A stretch of 64,000 nt of DNA from Pseudooceanicola endophyticus (GCF_018760365.1 NZ_JAHIAB010000015.1:62001-126000), one strand, 5' to 3'; shown: positions 8,482 through 17,475, numbered from the stretch's first letter. Notes: generated by a model not told the origin, from the letters alone. A program made the numbers and translations.

Positions 8482-9546
8482 TCAGACGCCTCCGCGGATC
8501 GTCGGCACCTGCAGCGCGCTGAAGCCGTAGTGGCGCAGCCAGCGCAGGTCGCTGTCGAAGAAGGCGCGCAGGTCGGGGATGCCGTATTTCAGCATCGCGA
8601 TCCGGTCGATCCCCATGCCGAAGGCAAAGCCCTGCCATTCCTTCGGGTCGATCCCGCCGGCTTCCAGAACCTTCGGGTGCACCATGCCGGAGCCCAGGAC
8701 CTCAAGCCAGCCGTCGCCCTCGCCCACCTTGACGGTGCCGTTTTCCCAGGAGCACTGGATGTCGACCTCGGCCGAGGGTTCGGTGAAGGGGAAGTGCGAG
8801 GCGCGGAAACGCGTCTTCACCTTCTTGCCGAAATAGGCCGAGAAGAACTCTTCCAGCACCCACTTGAGGTTCGCCATGGAGATGTCCTTGCCGATGGCAA
8901 GCCCCTCGACCTGGTGGAACATCGGCGTGTGGGTCTGGTCGTAGTCGGCGCGGTAGACGCGGCCCGGGCAGATGATGCGCAGCGGCGCGCCGTGCTTCTC
9001 CATGGAGCGGATCTGCACCGGGGAGGTATGGGTGCGCAGCACGTGCGGGGGACGGTCATCGCCCTCGGCACGGTGCATGTAGAAGGTGTCCATCTCGGCC
9101 CGCGCGGGGTGGTGGCCGGGGATGTTCAGCGCGTCGAAGTTGTACCAGGCCTGCTCGACCTGGGGGCCTTCGGCGACGGCAAAGCCCATGTCGGCGAAGA
9201 TCGCCGTGCATTCTTCCCAGACCTGGCTGACCGGGTGGATGGAGCCCTGGCGCTGCGGGCGCACCGGCAGCGTCACGTCCAGCCATTCCTCCTTCAGGCG
9301 GATGTCCAGCGCGGCATCGGCCAGCGCCACCTTCTTGGCGGCCAGGGCCGAGTTGATCTCGTCCTTCAGGGCATTCAGCTGCGGGCCCATGACCTGGCGC
9401 TCTTCCGGGGTCATCTTGCCCAGCTCGCGCATCTTCAGGCTGACCTCGCCCTTCTTGCCGACCGCCTGCACACGCAGCTCTTCCAGCGCGCTTTCGTCAG
9501 CTGCCGCGGCAATGGCCGACAGGTACTTCGTCTTCAGATCGTTCAT
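8482..9546 (-). CDS. pheS: Phenylalanine--tRNA ligase alpha subunit
   Basis: 354 residues. The N-terminal coiled-coil arm spans about residues 1-90, then the class II catalytic core with motif 2 ([12 protein letters not shown] and [20 protein letters not shown]) and motif 3 ([18 protein letters not shown]). The start ATG 9546 is preceded by CAGGAGAGGATCGG; the longer open frame to 9708 covers the rplT terminator and is not coding. It lies downstream of rplT behind a strong terminator (9590-9637) and 199 bases upstream of yrhK. Confidence 0.98.
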   Translation of the reverse strand: MNDLKTKYLSAIAAAADESALEELRVQAVGKKGEVSLKMRELGKMTPEERQVMGPQLNALKDEINSALAAKKVALADAALDIRLKEEWLDVTLPVRPQRQGSIHPVSQVWEECTAIFADMGFAVAEGPQVEQAWYNFDALNIPGHHPARAEMDTFYMHRAEGDDRPPHVLRTHTSPVQIRSMEKHGAPLRIICPGRVYRADYDQTHTPMFHQVEGLAIGKDISMANLKWVLEEFFSAYFGKKVKTRFRASHFPFTEPSAEVDIQCSWENGTVKVGEGDGWLEVLGSGMVHPKVLEAGGIDPKEWQGFAFGMGIDRIAMLKYGIPDLRAFFDSDLRWLRHYGFSALQVPTIRGGV

Positions 9547-9589
9547 CCGATCCTCTCCTGATCCGGTTTGCACCCTGCTACGAAAGCGG

Positions 9590-9637
9590 GCCCTGAAAGA
9601 CAAGAAGCCGCGAGACCTCGAAAGGTCCGCGGCTTCT
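9590..9637 (-). terminator. Strong intrinsic terminator between rplT and pheS (UUCG loop)
   Basis: On the minus strand a 10-bp perfect stem (9628-9637 with 9603-9612) is extended by 5 bp (9623-9627 with 9614-9618) across one bulged A, closes with a UUCG tetraloop, and is followed by TTGTCTTTC. No short phenylalanine-rich leader frame is visible before it, so it looks like a terminator allowing some readthrough to pheS, not a classical attenuator. Confidence 0.8.
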
Positions 9638-9664
9638 CCTGAAATCTTACCCTTGGAAGGGGTA

Positions 9665-10030
9665 TTACGCAGCGAGCGCGGCCTTCGCCTTTTCGACGAT
9701 GGCTGCAAAAGCGGCGGGTTCGTTCACGGCCAGGTCGGCCAGAACCTTGCGGTCCACTTCGATGCCGGCCAGGGCCAGACCGTTGATGAAGCGCGAGTAG
9801 GTCATCGCTTCGTCATGCGCGCGGACACCGGCGTTGATACGCTGGATCCACAGGGCGCGGAAGTTACGCTTGCGCGCCTTGCGGTCGCGGGTCGCGTACT
9901 GGTTGGCCTTGTCGACGGCCTGACGGGCAACCTTGAAGGTCTTGGAGCGACGGCCGTAGTAGCCTTTCGCTGCGTCGAGGACCTTCTTGTGACGGGCGTG
10001 GGTAGTGGTACCACCTTTAACGCGGGACAT
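9665..10030 (-). CDS. rplT: 50S ribosomal protein L20
   Basis: 121 residues starting [18 protein letters not shown] with the L20 signature ([20 protein letters not shown], then [23 protein letters not shown]). L20 is needed early in large-subunit assembly. It is 12 bases after rpmI. The usual infC partner is not adjacent here; pyk and a small membrane gene lie upstream instead, and rpmI-rplT has its own promoter. Confidence 0.98.
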   Translation of the reverse strand: MSRVKGGTTTHARHKKVLDAAKGYYGRRSKTFKVARQAVDKANQYATRDRKARKRNFRALWIQRINAGVRAHDEAMTYSRFINGLALAGIEVDRKVLADLAVNEPAAFAAIVEKAKAALAA

Positions 10031-10042
10031 GTCGCGACCTCC

Positions 10043-10252
10043 TTATTTCTTTTTCTTTGCGTAGGGCATCATGGGCATAAGGATCTGCTCATCTGCCTTC
10101 GAAAGGGTGGTCGTGCCGCGTGCGTCGCGGATGAACTTCGTCGTCCGCTTGATCATGCCGTGGCGTTTCCCGGCCTGGCCAGCAATGATCTTGCCGGTGG
10201 CCGAAACCTTGAAGCGTTTTTTGACGCTCGATTTCGTCTTCATCTTGGGCAT
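10043..10252 (-). CDS. rpmI: 50S ribosomal protein L35
   Basis: 69 residues beginning [20 protein letters not shown], with [18 protein letters not shown] and a lysine tail, which together identify L35. GGAGCTGAAA precedes the ATG. First gene of the rpmI-rplT unit, promoter predicted at 10326-10354. Confidence 0.98.
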   Translation of the reverse strand: MPKMKTKSSVKKRFKVSATGKIIAGQAGKRHGMIKRTTKFIRDARGTTTLSKADEQILMPMMPYAKKKK

Positions 10253-10325
10253 TTTCAGCTCCTATGTTCAGAGTGAACACGCGACTCGGCATGCCTCACT
10301 GGCCGGCCGCGCGGTAGGAAGCCGC

Positions 10326-10354
10326 CGTATAGGGGCGGATTCGCAGTTTGGCAA
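10326..10354 (-). promoter_or_regulatory. Predicted sigma-70-type promoter of rpmI-rplT
   Basis: On the minus strand TTGCCA (10349-10354) and TATACG (10326-10331) are 17 bases apart, about 74 bases before the rpmI start. The -10 hexamer and spacing equal those of the rpsU promoter at 3090-3118. Confidence 0.55.
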
Positions 10355-10370
10355 GGGTTTTGCGCAGGGC

Positions 10371-10598
10371 TCAGGAGCCCGTCGCCGCATGGCCGATCGA
10401 CTGCATCAGATGCAGGGGGCCGATGGTCACGCCATTGCCCCCGAACAGCTGCACCCAATGCTCGACCAGCCAGGCCGTCAGCAGCACCACGGCCACCGAA
10501 AGGCCGCCCGCGAAGACGCTGAACAGCGCCCCCGCGACCAGCAGCAGCAGGGCCAGGGCCCCGATGACCCGAAGCGTACCGGGACCCATCAGGCTCAC
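10371..10598 (-). CDS. Small hydrophobic membrane protein of unknown function
   Basis: 75 residues from GTG 10598, whose GTGA overlaps the pyk stop codon, a sign of translational coupling. An internal ATG at 10589 is the alternative start. Two membrane-spanning stretches are visible (residues about 10-30, VIGALALLLLVAGALFSVF, and 31-50). I do not recognise a family. The position immediately 3' of pyk suggests cotranscription with it; no function can be stated. Confidence 0.6.
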   Translation of the reverse strand: MSLMGPGTLRVIGALALLLLVAGALFSVFAGGLSVAVVLLTAWLVEHWVQLFGGNGVTIGPLHLMQSIGHAATGS

Positions 10599-12043
10599 TC
10601 GTCGTCCGAGAAGATCAGGCGTTCATCGCAGGGCGCGACGCGCAGGATGTTCGTGGTGCCGGTCTGGTTGAACGGCACGCCGGCGGTGACGACGATCTGG
10701 TCGGCCTCGGTGGCCAGCCCGGTGACGCGGGCGCCGCGCGCGGCATTCACCACCGCCTGCTTGAAGCGGTAAAGCTCTCCGGTCATCAGGCAGTTCACGC
10801 CCCAGGTCAGGGTCAGCCGGCGCGAGGTCGAGCGTTCCGAGGTCAGCGCCAGGATCGGCACGCGCGGCTTCTCGCGCGAGACGAGAAGCGCGGTGGTGCC
10901 CCGCTGGGTGAAGCAGCAGATCACCTTGATCTCGGTCTTCTCGGCGATCTCGCGGGCGGCGGCGACGATGCCGTCGGCGACCGAGCCGATGCCGCGGATC
11001 GCGTTCCGCTGCGCCTCGATCACCTCGCGATAAAGCGGATCGCCCTCCACTTCCTTGGCGACGTTGTCCATCGTGGTGACGGCCTCGATCGGGAAGCTGC
11101 CGGCAGCGGATTCGGCCGAAAGCATCACCGCATCCGTGCCCTCGTAGATGGCGGCAGCCACGTCCGAGACCTCGGCCCGGGTGGGCATCGGGCTCTCGAT
11201 CATCGATTCCAGCATCTGGGTCGCGACGATCACCGGCTTGGCGGCGGCGCGGCATTTGCGGATCAGGCGCTTCTGGATCGGCGGCACCGAATGCACCGGC
11301 AGTTCGACGCCCAGATCCCCGCGCGCCACCATGATCCCGTCAGAGACCTTCAGGATGTCGTCGAAGACCTTCACGGCGGCGGGCTTCTCGATCTTGGCAA
11401 GGATCGCGGCGCGGCCATCGACCAGCGCGCGGGCCTCTTCCATGTCGGCGGGGCGCTGCACGAACGAGAGCGCGATCCAGTCGACGCCCAGCTGGCAGAC
11501 GAATTCCAGATCCTTGCGGTCTTTTTCCGACAGCGCCGCCAGCGGAAGCACCACGTCGGGCACGTTGACACCCTTGCGGTTGGAGATCGTGCCGCCCACC
11601 GTCACTTCGCAGTTCGCGTAATCGGCGCCGCAGTCCTTGACCTTCAGGCGAATCTTGCCGTCGTTGACCAGCAGGCTGGCACCGGGTTCCAGCGCCGCGA
11701 AGATCTCGGGATGGGGCAGGTTCACGCGGGCCGCATCGCCCGGGGTCTTGTCCAGGTCGAGACGGAAATCGGCGCCCACGACAAGGTCCTCCGCCTCATT
11801 GGCGAAGACGCCGACCCGCAGCTTGGGGCCCTGAAGGTCGGCCAGGATGCCGATGGTGCCGTCGATGTCACGCTCGATCTCGCGGATGATGCGGTGCTTC
11901 TCGCGGATCTCGTCATGGCTGCCGTGGGACATGTTGAGCCGGAAGACATCCGCCCCGGCTTCGTGAAGCGCGCGGATCGTCTCGTAGGTCTCGGACGCCG
12001 GTCCGAGCGTGGCGACGATTTTCGTATTGCGCTGACGTATCAT
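10595..12043 (-). CDS. pyk: Pyruvate kinase
   Basis: 482 residues, full length. It starts MIRQRNTKIVATLGPAS; FRLNMSHGSHDE and the active-site block about residues 214-232 (ILAKIEKPAAVKVFDDILK, with the catalytic lysine) are present, followed by MVARGDLGVELP and the TDAVMLSAESA stretch. The enzyme converts phosphoenolpyruvate and ADP to pyruvate and ATP, the final glycolytic step. The C-terminal allosteric domain is complete. It is divergent from the N-formylglutamate amidohydrolase gene. Confidence 0.98.
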   Translation of the reverse strand: MIRQRNTKIVATLGPASETYETIRALHEAGADVFRLNMSHGSHDEIREKHRIIREIERDIDGTIGILADLQGPKLRVGVFANEAEDLVVGADFRLDLDKTPGDAARVNLPHPEIFAALEPGASLLVNDGKIRLKVKDCGADYANCEVTVGGTISNRKGVNVPDVVLPLAALSEKDRKDLEFVCQLGVDWIALSFVQRPADMEEARALVDGRAAILAKIEKPAAVKVFDDILKVSDGIMVARGDLGVELPVHSVPPIQKRLIRKCRAAAKPVIVATQMLESMIESPMPTRAEVSDVAAAIYEGTDAVMLSAESAAGSFPIEAVTTMDNVAKEVEGDPLYREVIEAQRNAIRGIGSVADGIVAAAREIAEKTEIKVICCFTQRGTTALLVSREKPRVPILALTSERSTSRRLTLTWGVNCLMTGELYRFKQAVVNAARGARVTGLATEADQIVVTAGVPFNQTGTTNILRVAPCDERLIFSDDE

Positions 12044-12150
12044 TCAGGTCATCCCCTATTGTCGCGGTTCGGGGCAAAAACCCCGAATGTTAGCGGTCAC
12101 ATTCACCCATAATCCTTCCGGCGACACTTGCCAATGGAGGTGACACCCTC

Positions 12151-12891
12151 ATGACTTATGCCCCTTTCACGGTTACCGGAACGCAACGGAAAGGACGCTG
12201 GCTGATCACCTGTGACCACGCTGCGAACACCGTACCGGATTTCGTGGCAGGCGGAAGCCTTGGTCTTCCGGAAAGCGACATGCAGCGTCACATTGCGTAT
12301 GATCCCGGAGCCGCCGGAGTTGCAAGGGCGCTTGGCACGCTGCTGGACAGCCCGGTGATCGAAAGCAACTTCTCGCGGCTGGTGATCGACCCGAACCGCG
12401 GCGAGGACGACCCGACGCTGCTGATGAAACTCTACGACGGCACGATCATTCCGGCGAACCGCCATGCCGGCCCCGAGGAGCGGGAGGCGCGCCTGAACGC
12501 CTGCCACCGCCCCTACCACGCCGAGATCGCCCGCCTGGCCGCACGCCGCGACGATACCGTCTACCTGGCCATCCATTCCTTTACCCCGCAGCTGCGCGGC
12601 CGCCCCAAGCGGCCCTGGCATGTCGGCGTGCTGTTTGCCGAGGACGAACGCCTGAGCGCCCCGCTGATCGACCGGCTGCGTGCCGAACCCGACCTGTGCA
12701 TCGGTGCGAACGAGCCCTACGGCGGCCACCTGCCCGGTGACGCCGTTGACCGCCATGCCATTGCGCCCGGGCGCCTCAACACGCTGATCGAGCTGCGCAA
12801 CGACCTGATCGCCTCGGCCGAGCAGCAGGCCCGCTGGGCCGAACGCCTTGCCCCGATCCTGCAGGCCGCGCTGGCCGACACCGCATCCTGA
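12151..12891 (+). CDS. N-formylglutamate amidohydrolase family protein
   Basis: 246 residues of the FGase family (PF05013). Recognisable elements are LITCDHAANTVPD near residue 20 (with the conserved His), NFSRLVIDPNRGEDD (residues 72-86), CHRPYHAEI, and VYLAIHSFTPQLRG. The last His is a probable metal/active-site residue. Family members hydrolyse N-formyl-L-glutamate to formate and glutamate at the end of one histidine-degradation route. No hut genes are nearby, so the substrate is uncertain. First of a four-gene plus-strand series; it starts 107 bases from pyk. Confidence 0.85.
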   Translation: MTYAPFTVTGTQRKGRWLITCDHAANTVPDFVAGGSLGLPESDMQRHIAYDPGAAGVARALGTLLDSPVIESNFSRLVIDPNRGEDDPTLLMKLYDGTIIPANRHAGPEEREARLNACHRPYHAEIARLAARRDDTVYLAIHSFTPQLRGRPKRPWHVGVLFAEDERLSAPLIDRLRAEPDLCIGANEPYGGHLPGDAVDRHAIAPGRLNTLIELRNDLIASAEQQARWAERLAPILQAALADTAS

Positions 12892-12909
12892 GTCCAGAAA
12901 GGAAGTCCC

Positions 12910-13254
12910 ATGCCCCAGATCGTCATCGAACACGGCGGCCTCGACCTTGATCTCCAGCCGCTGTTTCAGGCCATGGTCGATGCCATCGTCTCGCATCCCG
13001 CCGTGCCGCCCGAGGCGGTGAAGCTGCGCGCCCACAAGGCCGACGCCTTCCTCATGGTCTCCGGGGAGCCGGGCTTTCTGAACGTGACCCTGCGCCTGAT
13101 GGAAGGCCGCCCGGTCGAACAGCATATCGAGATGTCGGGTCTGCTTCAGGACGTGATCGCAAAGCTGCTGCCGTCGCAATATGCCGTCAGCCTGGAAACC
13201 GTGACCATGGGCAAGGCCTCCTACTTCAAGCGCCCCGCCCCCGCCTCTGCCTGA
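12910..13254 (+). CDS. Tautomerase-fold protein, probable 5-carboxymethyl-2-hydroxymuconate isomerase family
   Basis: 114 residues beginning MPQIVIEHGG. A proline directly after the initiator Met is the catalytic residue of the tautomerase superfamily, and PQIVIE with the later LNVTLRLMEGRP segment resembles CHMI-type proteins (PF02962). No homoprotocatechuate pathway genes are near, so a degradative role is not supported. It is 18 bases after the FGase gene with AAAGGAAGT before the ATG. The family call is moderately sure; the substrate is unknown. Confidence 0.6.
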   Translation: MPQIVIEHGGLDLDLQPLFQAMVDAIVSHPAVPPEAVKLRAHKADAFLMVSGEPGFLNVTLRLMEGRPVEQHIEMSGLLQDVIAKLLPSQYAVSLETVTMGKASYFKRPAPASA

Positions 13255-13272
13255 GACCCGAAAGGAGCCGTC

Positions 13273-13590
13273 ATGGACGACCAGACCCGCACCGAGCTGG
13301 AGGCCGCCGCCTTCCGTGCCCTGCGCCATCACCTGATGGAGCAGCGCCCCGACGTGCAGAACATCGACCTGATGAACCTGGCCGGGTTCTGCCGCAACTG
13401 CCTGAGCCGCTGGTACATGGAAGCCGCGCAGGAGCGCGGTCTGGACATGGACAAGGAGGCCGCCCGCGAGGCCTTCTACGGCATGCCCTACGAGGACTGG
13501 AAGACCCGCAACCAGACCGAGGCCACGCGCGAACAGAAAGCCGAATTCGAGACCGCCTTCCGCGAGAACGTCGGCAAAAAAGACTCGTAA
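13273..13590 (+). CDS. DUF1244 domain protein
   Basis: 105 residues with the family core NLAGFCRNCLSRWY (about residues 36-49, two cysteines in CRNC spacing) and YGMPYEDWK (residues 72-80). The family is widespread in Proteobacteria, is small and soluble, and has no assigned function; the CxxC may bind metal. It is 18 bases after the tautomerase gene, in the same unit. The C-terminal third is charged and probably helical. Confidence 0.9.
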   Translation: MDDQTRTELEAAAFRALRHHLMEQRPDVQNIDLMNLAGFCRNCLSRWYMEAAQERGLDMDKEAAREAFYGMPYEDWKTRNQTEATREQKAEFETAFRENVGKKDS

Positions 13591-13675
13591 AGCGCAAGTT
13601 TTTGTTCACGAAACCTTGAGCTTGCCCCGTCAATCCCCATCTCGGACCGGATGACCCGGACAACAGGAGGGATTG

Positions 13676-14869
13676 ATGGGGCTACGGCGTGAACTGGACA
13701 GGTTTTTCTCGAGCGACGCATCGGGAGGCATCTTCCTGATCCTTGCAACGGCGCTGGCCCTGATCGTGGCCAACTCGGCCCTCGGGCCGGCCTATGACGA
13801 ATGGCTGCACACCTACCTGAAGATTTCCTTCGGCGAGAGCGAGCTGAAGAATTCCCTTCTGCACTGGATCAACGACGGCCTGATGGCGGTCTTCTTCTTC
13901 CTGGTCGGGCTGGAGCTGAAGTACGAGCTGCTGGAAGGCAAGCTGAAGAACCCCTCCGACGTGATCATGCCCGGCATGGCGGCGGTGGCGGGCATGGCCT
14001 GCCCGGCAATCGTCTTCGTGGCGCTGAACCTCGGCAATGCGGCGAACCTCGGCGGCTGGGCGATCCCGGCGGCGACCGACATCGCCTTCGCCCTGGGCGT
14101 GCTGGCGCTGGTCGGCCCCAAGGTGCCCTCCTCGCTGAAGATCTTCCTGCTGACGCTGGCGATCCTTGACGACATGGGCGCCATCGTGGTGATCGCGCTG
14201 TTCTACACCGCCGACCTGCAGGTCAACTACCTGCTGATGGCGCTGCTGCCGCTGGCCGCGATGTTCGTGCTGCACAAGCGCAAGGTGCACCGTGTCGCCC
14301 CCCTGCTGATGCTGGGCCTGGTGCTGTGGTTCCTGGTGCTGAAATCGGGTGTCCATGCGACCCTCGCCGGCGTGCTGACCGCCTTCTTCATCCCGCTGAA
14401 GGACAAGTACGGCAAATCGCCCCTGCACGCGCTGGAACACGGCCTGTCGCCCTATGTGCTGTTCTTCATCGTGCCGCTTTTCGCCTTCGGCAATGCCGGC
14501 GTGGTGCTGAAGGGCATGACCTTCTCGGACCTGCTGGATCCGCTGGCGCTCGGCGTTGCGGGCGGGCTGGTGATCGGCAAGCAGGTGGGCGTCTTCGCGG
14601 TGGTCTGGATCATGGTGAAAACCGGCCTGGCCCGGATGCCGGCGGGCGCCAGCTGGGGCCATATCTACGGCGTCGCCTGCCTGGCCGGCATCGGCTTCAC
14701 CATGTCGCTGTTCATCGGCACGCTCAGCTTCGACGATGCGACGATGATGAACTCGGTCCGCCTCGGGGTGCTGGTCGGCTCTGCGATCTCGGCGGTGCTG
14801 GGCTTCACGGTGCTCAAGCTCGTGTCGCGCGGCGCCAAGGAAGAGGTGCCGGCCAAGGCCGCCGCCTGA
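13676..14869 (+). CDS. nhaA: Na+/H+ antiporter NhaA
   Basis: 397 residues with about 11-12 membrane helices. It carries the NhaA hallmarks GLELKYELLEGKL, AIPAATDIAFALGVL (with the sodium-site aspartate of TM5) and LTLAILDDMGAIVVIALFY (the second aspartate pair in LDD). NhaA exchanges one Na+ for two H+ and supports growth at high salt or alkaline pH. The start is ATG 13676 because AGGAGG ends six bases before it; TTG 13673 would be too close. A terminator follows at 14893-14920. Confidence 0.97.
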   Translation: MGLRRELDRFFSSDASGGIFLILATALALIVANSALGPAYDEWLHTYLKISFGESELKNSLLHWINDGLMAVFFFLVGLELKYELLEGKLKNPSDVIMPGMAAVAGMACPAIVFVALNLGNAANLGGWAIPAATDIAFALGVLALVGPKVPSSLKIFLLTLAILDDMGAIVVIALFYTADLQVNYLLMALLPLAAMFVLHKRKVHRVAPLLMLGLVLWFLVLKSGVHATLAGVLTAFFIPLKDKYGKSPLHALEHGLSPYVLFFIVPLFAFGNAGVVLKGMTFSDLLDPLALGVAGGLVIGKQVGVFAVVWIMVKTGLARMPAGASWGHIYGVACLAGIGFTMSLFIGTLSFDDATMMNSVRLGVLVGSAISAVLGFTVLKLVSRGAKEEVPAKAAA

Positions 14870-14892
14870 TCCGGATCGCACACAGCGGACAA

Positions 14893-14920
14893 AAAGGGCG
14901 CCCCCGGGCGCCCTTTGACG
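14893..14920 (+). terminator. Intrinsic terminator downstream of nhaA
   Basis: AAAGGGCGCC (14893-14902) pairs with GGCGCCCTTT (14907-14916) around a CCCG loop. The stem itself supplies the terminal U-run. It ends about 50 bases before the next gene. Confidence 0.75.
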
Positions 14921-14968
14921 TTTCCGCCGCCCGGCCCCTATACCGGGCCCGATCCCGAAGGAGCCCCG

Positions 14969-15616
14969 ATGCACGCCCAGTTCCCCCTGCCCGACCTTGC
15001 CCGCGCCCTGCTGCCCCATGCCTTCGACAGCCGCGACAGCCGCGACAGCGCCCATGACGAGGCGCATCTGCTGCGGGTCTGGCGCAATGCCCAGAAGATC
15101 ATGGCGCAGGAAGGCGGCGATACCCGGATCCTGCTGGCCGCGACCCTGCTGCATGACTGCGTGCATGTCGACAAGGGCGCGCCGGAGCGCTCGCTGGCCT
15201 CGCGCATGGCCGCCGCCCGGGCCAGCGACCTGCTGGGCGAGATGGGCTGGAGCGCGGCCGACACCGCGCAGGTCGCCCATGCCATCGAGGCGCACAGTTT
15301 CTCGGCCCAAATCCCGCCGCAGAGCCTTGAGGCGAAGATCCTCCAGGATGCCGACCGGCTGGATGCCCTGGGCTACATGGGGGTCGCGCGCTGCCTGGCG
15401 CTGTCGGGGGCCCGCGGCGCGGCGATCTGCCATGCCACGGATCCCGGGGCCCTGAACCGCCCGCTGGACGAGGACGCCTTTGCGCTGGATCACTTCCAGA
15501 CCAAGCTGCTGGGCTTCGGCAAGGGAATGCAGACGGAAACCGGGCGCACCATGGCCGCCGCCCGCAGCGCCGACCTGCGCCGCTTCTACGACGGGCTGCT
15601 GGCCGAGATCGGCTGA
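14969..15616 (+). CDS. HD-domain phosphohydrolase family protein
   Basis: 215 residues. The metal-binding HD signature is clear: HDEAHLLRVWRNA (His about residue 31), LLAATLLHDCVHVD (HD pair), HAIEAHSF and LQDADRLDALG (terminal Asp). This is the set used by YedJ/uncharacterised HD hydrolases. Two or three copies of a GACAGCCGC nonamer (15026-15050) encode SRDSRDS just before the first histidine. Start ATG 14969 is preceded by AAGGAG. Substrate unknown; nucleotides or phosphate esters are usual for the fold. Confidence 0.87.
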   Translation: MHAQFPLPDLARALLPHAFDSRDSRDSAHDEAHLLRVWRNAQKIMAQEGGDTRILLAATLLHDCVHVDKGAPERSLASRMAAARASDLLGEMGWSAADTAQVAHAIEAHSFSAQIPPQSLEAKILQDADRLDALGYMGVARCLALSGARGAAICHATDPGALNRPLDEDAFALDHFQTKLLGFGKGMQTETGRTMAAARSADLRRFYDGLLAEIG

Positions 15617-15623
15617 GCCGCCC

Positions 15624-16280
15624 TCAGCCCCGCGTCACCGCCGCAAGCGCCTCTGCCACCGGCAGATCGCCGTCGGTCAGCTCCAGGATCTCGCGGCGGA
15701 TCTCGGGATGATCGACGAGGGCCGCCAACACGGTGGCCACGTTGCCCCGCTTCACGCTGCCGTAGCCAAGCGCCCAGCCCAGGCTGACCTGACCATCGGC
15801 CTCCTCGTGCAGCAGGGTGCCGGGCCGCAGGATCACCCAGTCAAGCCCCGAGGCCGCCACCGCCGCATCGGCGTGCTTCTTGACGGCCATGTAATGCTCG
15901 AACCCCGGGCCCAGGTCGCGGTCGCGCCCGGCTTCGGGGAAGGCCGAAACAAGGTAGAAGCGGCGGATGCCGTTGGCCTCGGCGGCAGCCAGCGCCTTCA
16001 CCGGCCCCTGCCCGTCGATCTCGGAGGTACGCTCGGTTCCGCTGCCGGCGGCCCCGGCCGAGAAGATGATGACGTCATGGTCCTGAGCGGCCAGCGTCAG
16101 CTCATGGGCGCTCAGCTCCATCAGGTCGCCACGCAGCGGCGTGACCCCCATCGCCGAAAGCCCTTCGGCCTGTTCTGGGGCGCGGTGCAGGCCGGTGACC
16201 TCGTGACCGGCGGCGACAAGCAGCGAGGCCAGACGGTGGCCCACGCCACCCGTGGCCCCGATCAGCAGAATGCGGGACAT
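15624..16280 (-). CDS. NAD(P)H-binding atypical short-chain dehydrogenase (YwnB/YtfG-like)
   Basis: 218 residues beginning MSRILLIGATGGVGHRLASLL, a GxxGxxG Rossmann motif. Later segments FYLVSAFPEAG, HYMAVKKHADAAVAASGLDWVILRPG (the KxxAD pattern) and LTDGDLPVAEAL fit NAD(P)H-binding PF13460-type epimerase/reductase proteins. Lacking a clear YxxxK catalytic pair, it may act as a quinone or flavin reductase or a redox sensor. It ends 8 bases from the convergent HD gene. Confidence 0.83.
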   Translation of the reverse strand: MSRILLIGATGGVGHRLASLLVAAGHEVTGLHRAPEQAEGLSAMGVTPLRGDLMELSAHELTLAAQDHDVIIFSAGAAGSGTERTSEIDGQGPVKALAAAEANGIRRFYLVSAFPEAGRDRDLGPGFEHYMAVKKHADAAVAASGLDWVILRPGTLLHEEADGQVSLGWALGYGSVKRGNVATVLAALVDHPEIRREILELTDGDLPVAEALAAVTRG

Positions 16281-16419
16281 GGTTCGGATCCTTTCCTTTT
16301 GCGAAGATCTAAGGCCGCACCCCGCCGGGAACAGCCCCCGCGGCGATCACGGTGCCGAAACGACATCGGCCCGCCGCTGGTGCGACGGGCCGAGGCCGGT
16401 TCCGGGGAAACGCGAAGGC

Positions 16420-17283
16420 TCAGATGGCCTGCTTGCGCATCTCTTCGATGTAGATCTCGCGCAGGCGCGGTGCGACCGTGCCCGGGACGCCTTCGCCGAT
16501 CTTGACGCCATCGACCTCGACTACCGGCATCACGAAGGCGGAGGCAGAGGTGGTGAAGGCCTCGTCGGCCTCCTGGGCTTCGGCGATGGTGAAGTTGCGC
16601 TCCTCGACCTCGTACTGGGCCTCGGCGGCAAAGCGCAGCACGGCGGCGCGGGTGATGCCGTGAAGGATGTCGTTCGACAGCGCGCGGGTGATGATCTTGT
16701 TGCCCTTGACGATATAGGCGTTGTTCGAGGAGCCCTCGGTCACGAAACCGTCCTCGACGAACCAGGCATCATCGACGCCGGCCTTCTTCGCCATCATCTT
16801 GGCCATCGACGGCCAGAGCAGCTGGACGGTCTTGATGTCGCGGCGGCCCCAGCGGATGTCCTCGACCGAGATCACCTTGTTGCCGGTCTTGGCGACCGGG
16901 CTGTCGGCCAGACCCGGCTTGCTCTGGGTGAACATCACCAGGGTCGACGGGGTGGTTTCGGGATCGGGGAAGACGAAGTCGCGGTCGCCCGGGGCGCCAC
17001 GGGTCACCTGCAGGTAGATCATGCCGTCGACCAGATCGTTCTTGGTCACCAGTTCGCGGTGGATCGCCAGCAGCTCGTCCATGGTCACCGGGGCGTTCAT
17101 CGACAGCTCTTTCAGCGAACGCTCCAGGCGCTTCGCATGGCCGTCGAAGTCGATCAGCTTGCCGTTCAGCACGCTGGTCACCTCGTAGACGCCATCCGCC
17201 ATCAGGAAACCGCGGTCGAAGATGGAGATCTTCGCCTCTTCCTCGGGCAGGTACTCACCATTCACATAGACAATGCGGCTCAT
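16420..17283 (-). CDS. dat: D-amino-acid transaminase, fold-type IV PLP enzyme
   Basis: 287 residues starting MSRIVYVNGEYLPEEEAKISIFDRGFLMADGVYEV, typical of DAT. The PLP lysine is Lys151 in WGRRDIKTVQLL, and the cofactor-phosphate region is FVTEGSSNNAYIV followed by LHGITRAAV. The enzyme moves amino groups between D-amino acids and 2-oxo acids, for example D-alanine plus 2-oxoglutarate to pyruvate plus D-glutamate. Lying downstream of dgcN and dgcA on the same strand (192-base gap), it would supply the D-glutamate those enzymes consume. Branched-chain transaminase or aminodeoxychorismate lyase are less likely. Confidence 0.85.
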   Translation of the reverse strand: MSRIVYVNGEYLPEEEAKISIFDRGFLMADGVYEVTSVLNGKLIDFDGHAKRLERSLKELSMNAPVTMDELLAIHRELVTKNDLVDGMIYLQVTRGAPGDRDFVFPDPETTPSTLVMFTQSKPGLADSPVAKTGNKVISVEDIRWGRRDIKTVQLLWPSMAKMMAKKAGVDDAWFVEDGFVTEGSSNNAYIVKGNKIITRALSNDILHGITRAAVLRFAAEAQYEVEERNFTIAEAQEADEAFTTSASAFVMPVVEVDGVKIGEGVPGTVAPRLREIYIEEMRKQAI

Positions 17284-17475
17284 CTCATCGCTCCTTGGGC
17301 TTTCGCGTCTTCACCGGCGCGGGCACATCACGGCATGGCTTTTGCCCCCGCAGGCGGCAAAAGACCAGTGGTCATTCATCGGGAAAAGGGGGCAGGCCGC
17401 CGGAAGGGGGCGGCGACCTGCGCCAGGGATCCCGGGGCATGCGCTTGGGGCAGGCATGTCCCGGGCACGGGGGCC

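Noticed and set aside
9547-9664. Possible phenylalanine leader-peptide attenuator before pheS
   Set aside because: No short frame with phenylalanine codons and ribosome binding site is present; the stem-loop is an ordinary intrinsic terminator.
15026-15050. GACAGCCGC tandem repeat
   Set aside because: Only about three units, in frame in the HD gene (SRDSRDS); too short to call a functional repeat.
13682-15493. Minus-strand frame of about 600 codons opposite nhaA and the HD gene
   Set aside because: Histidine/glutamine-rich shadow; nhaA and HD motifs on the plus strand are complete.
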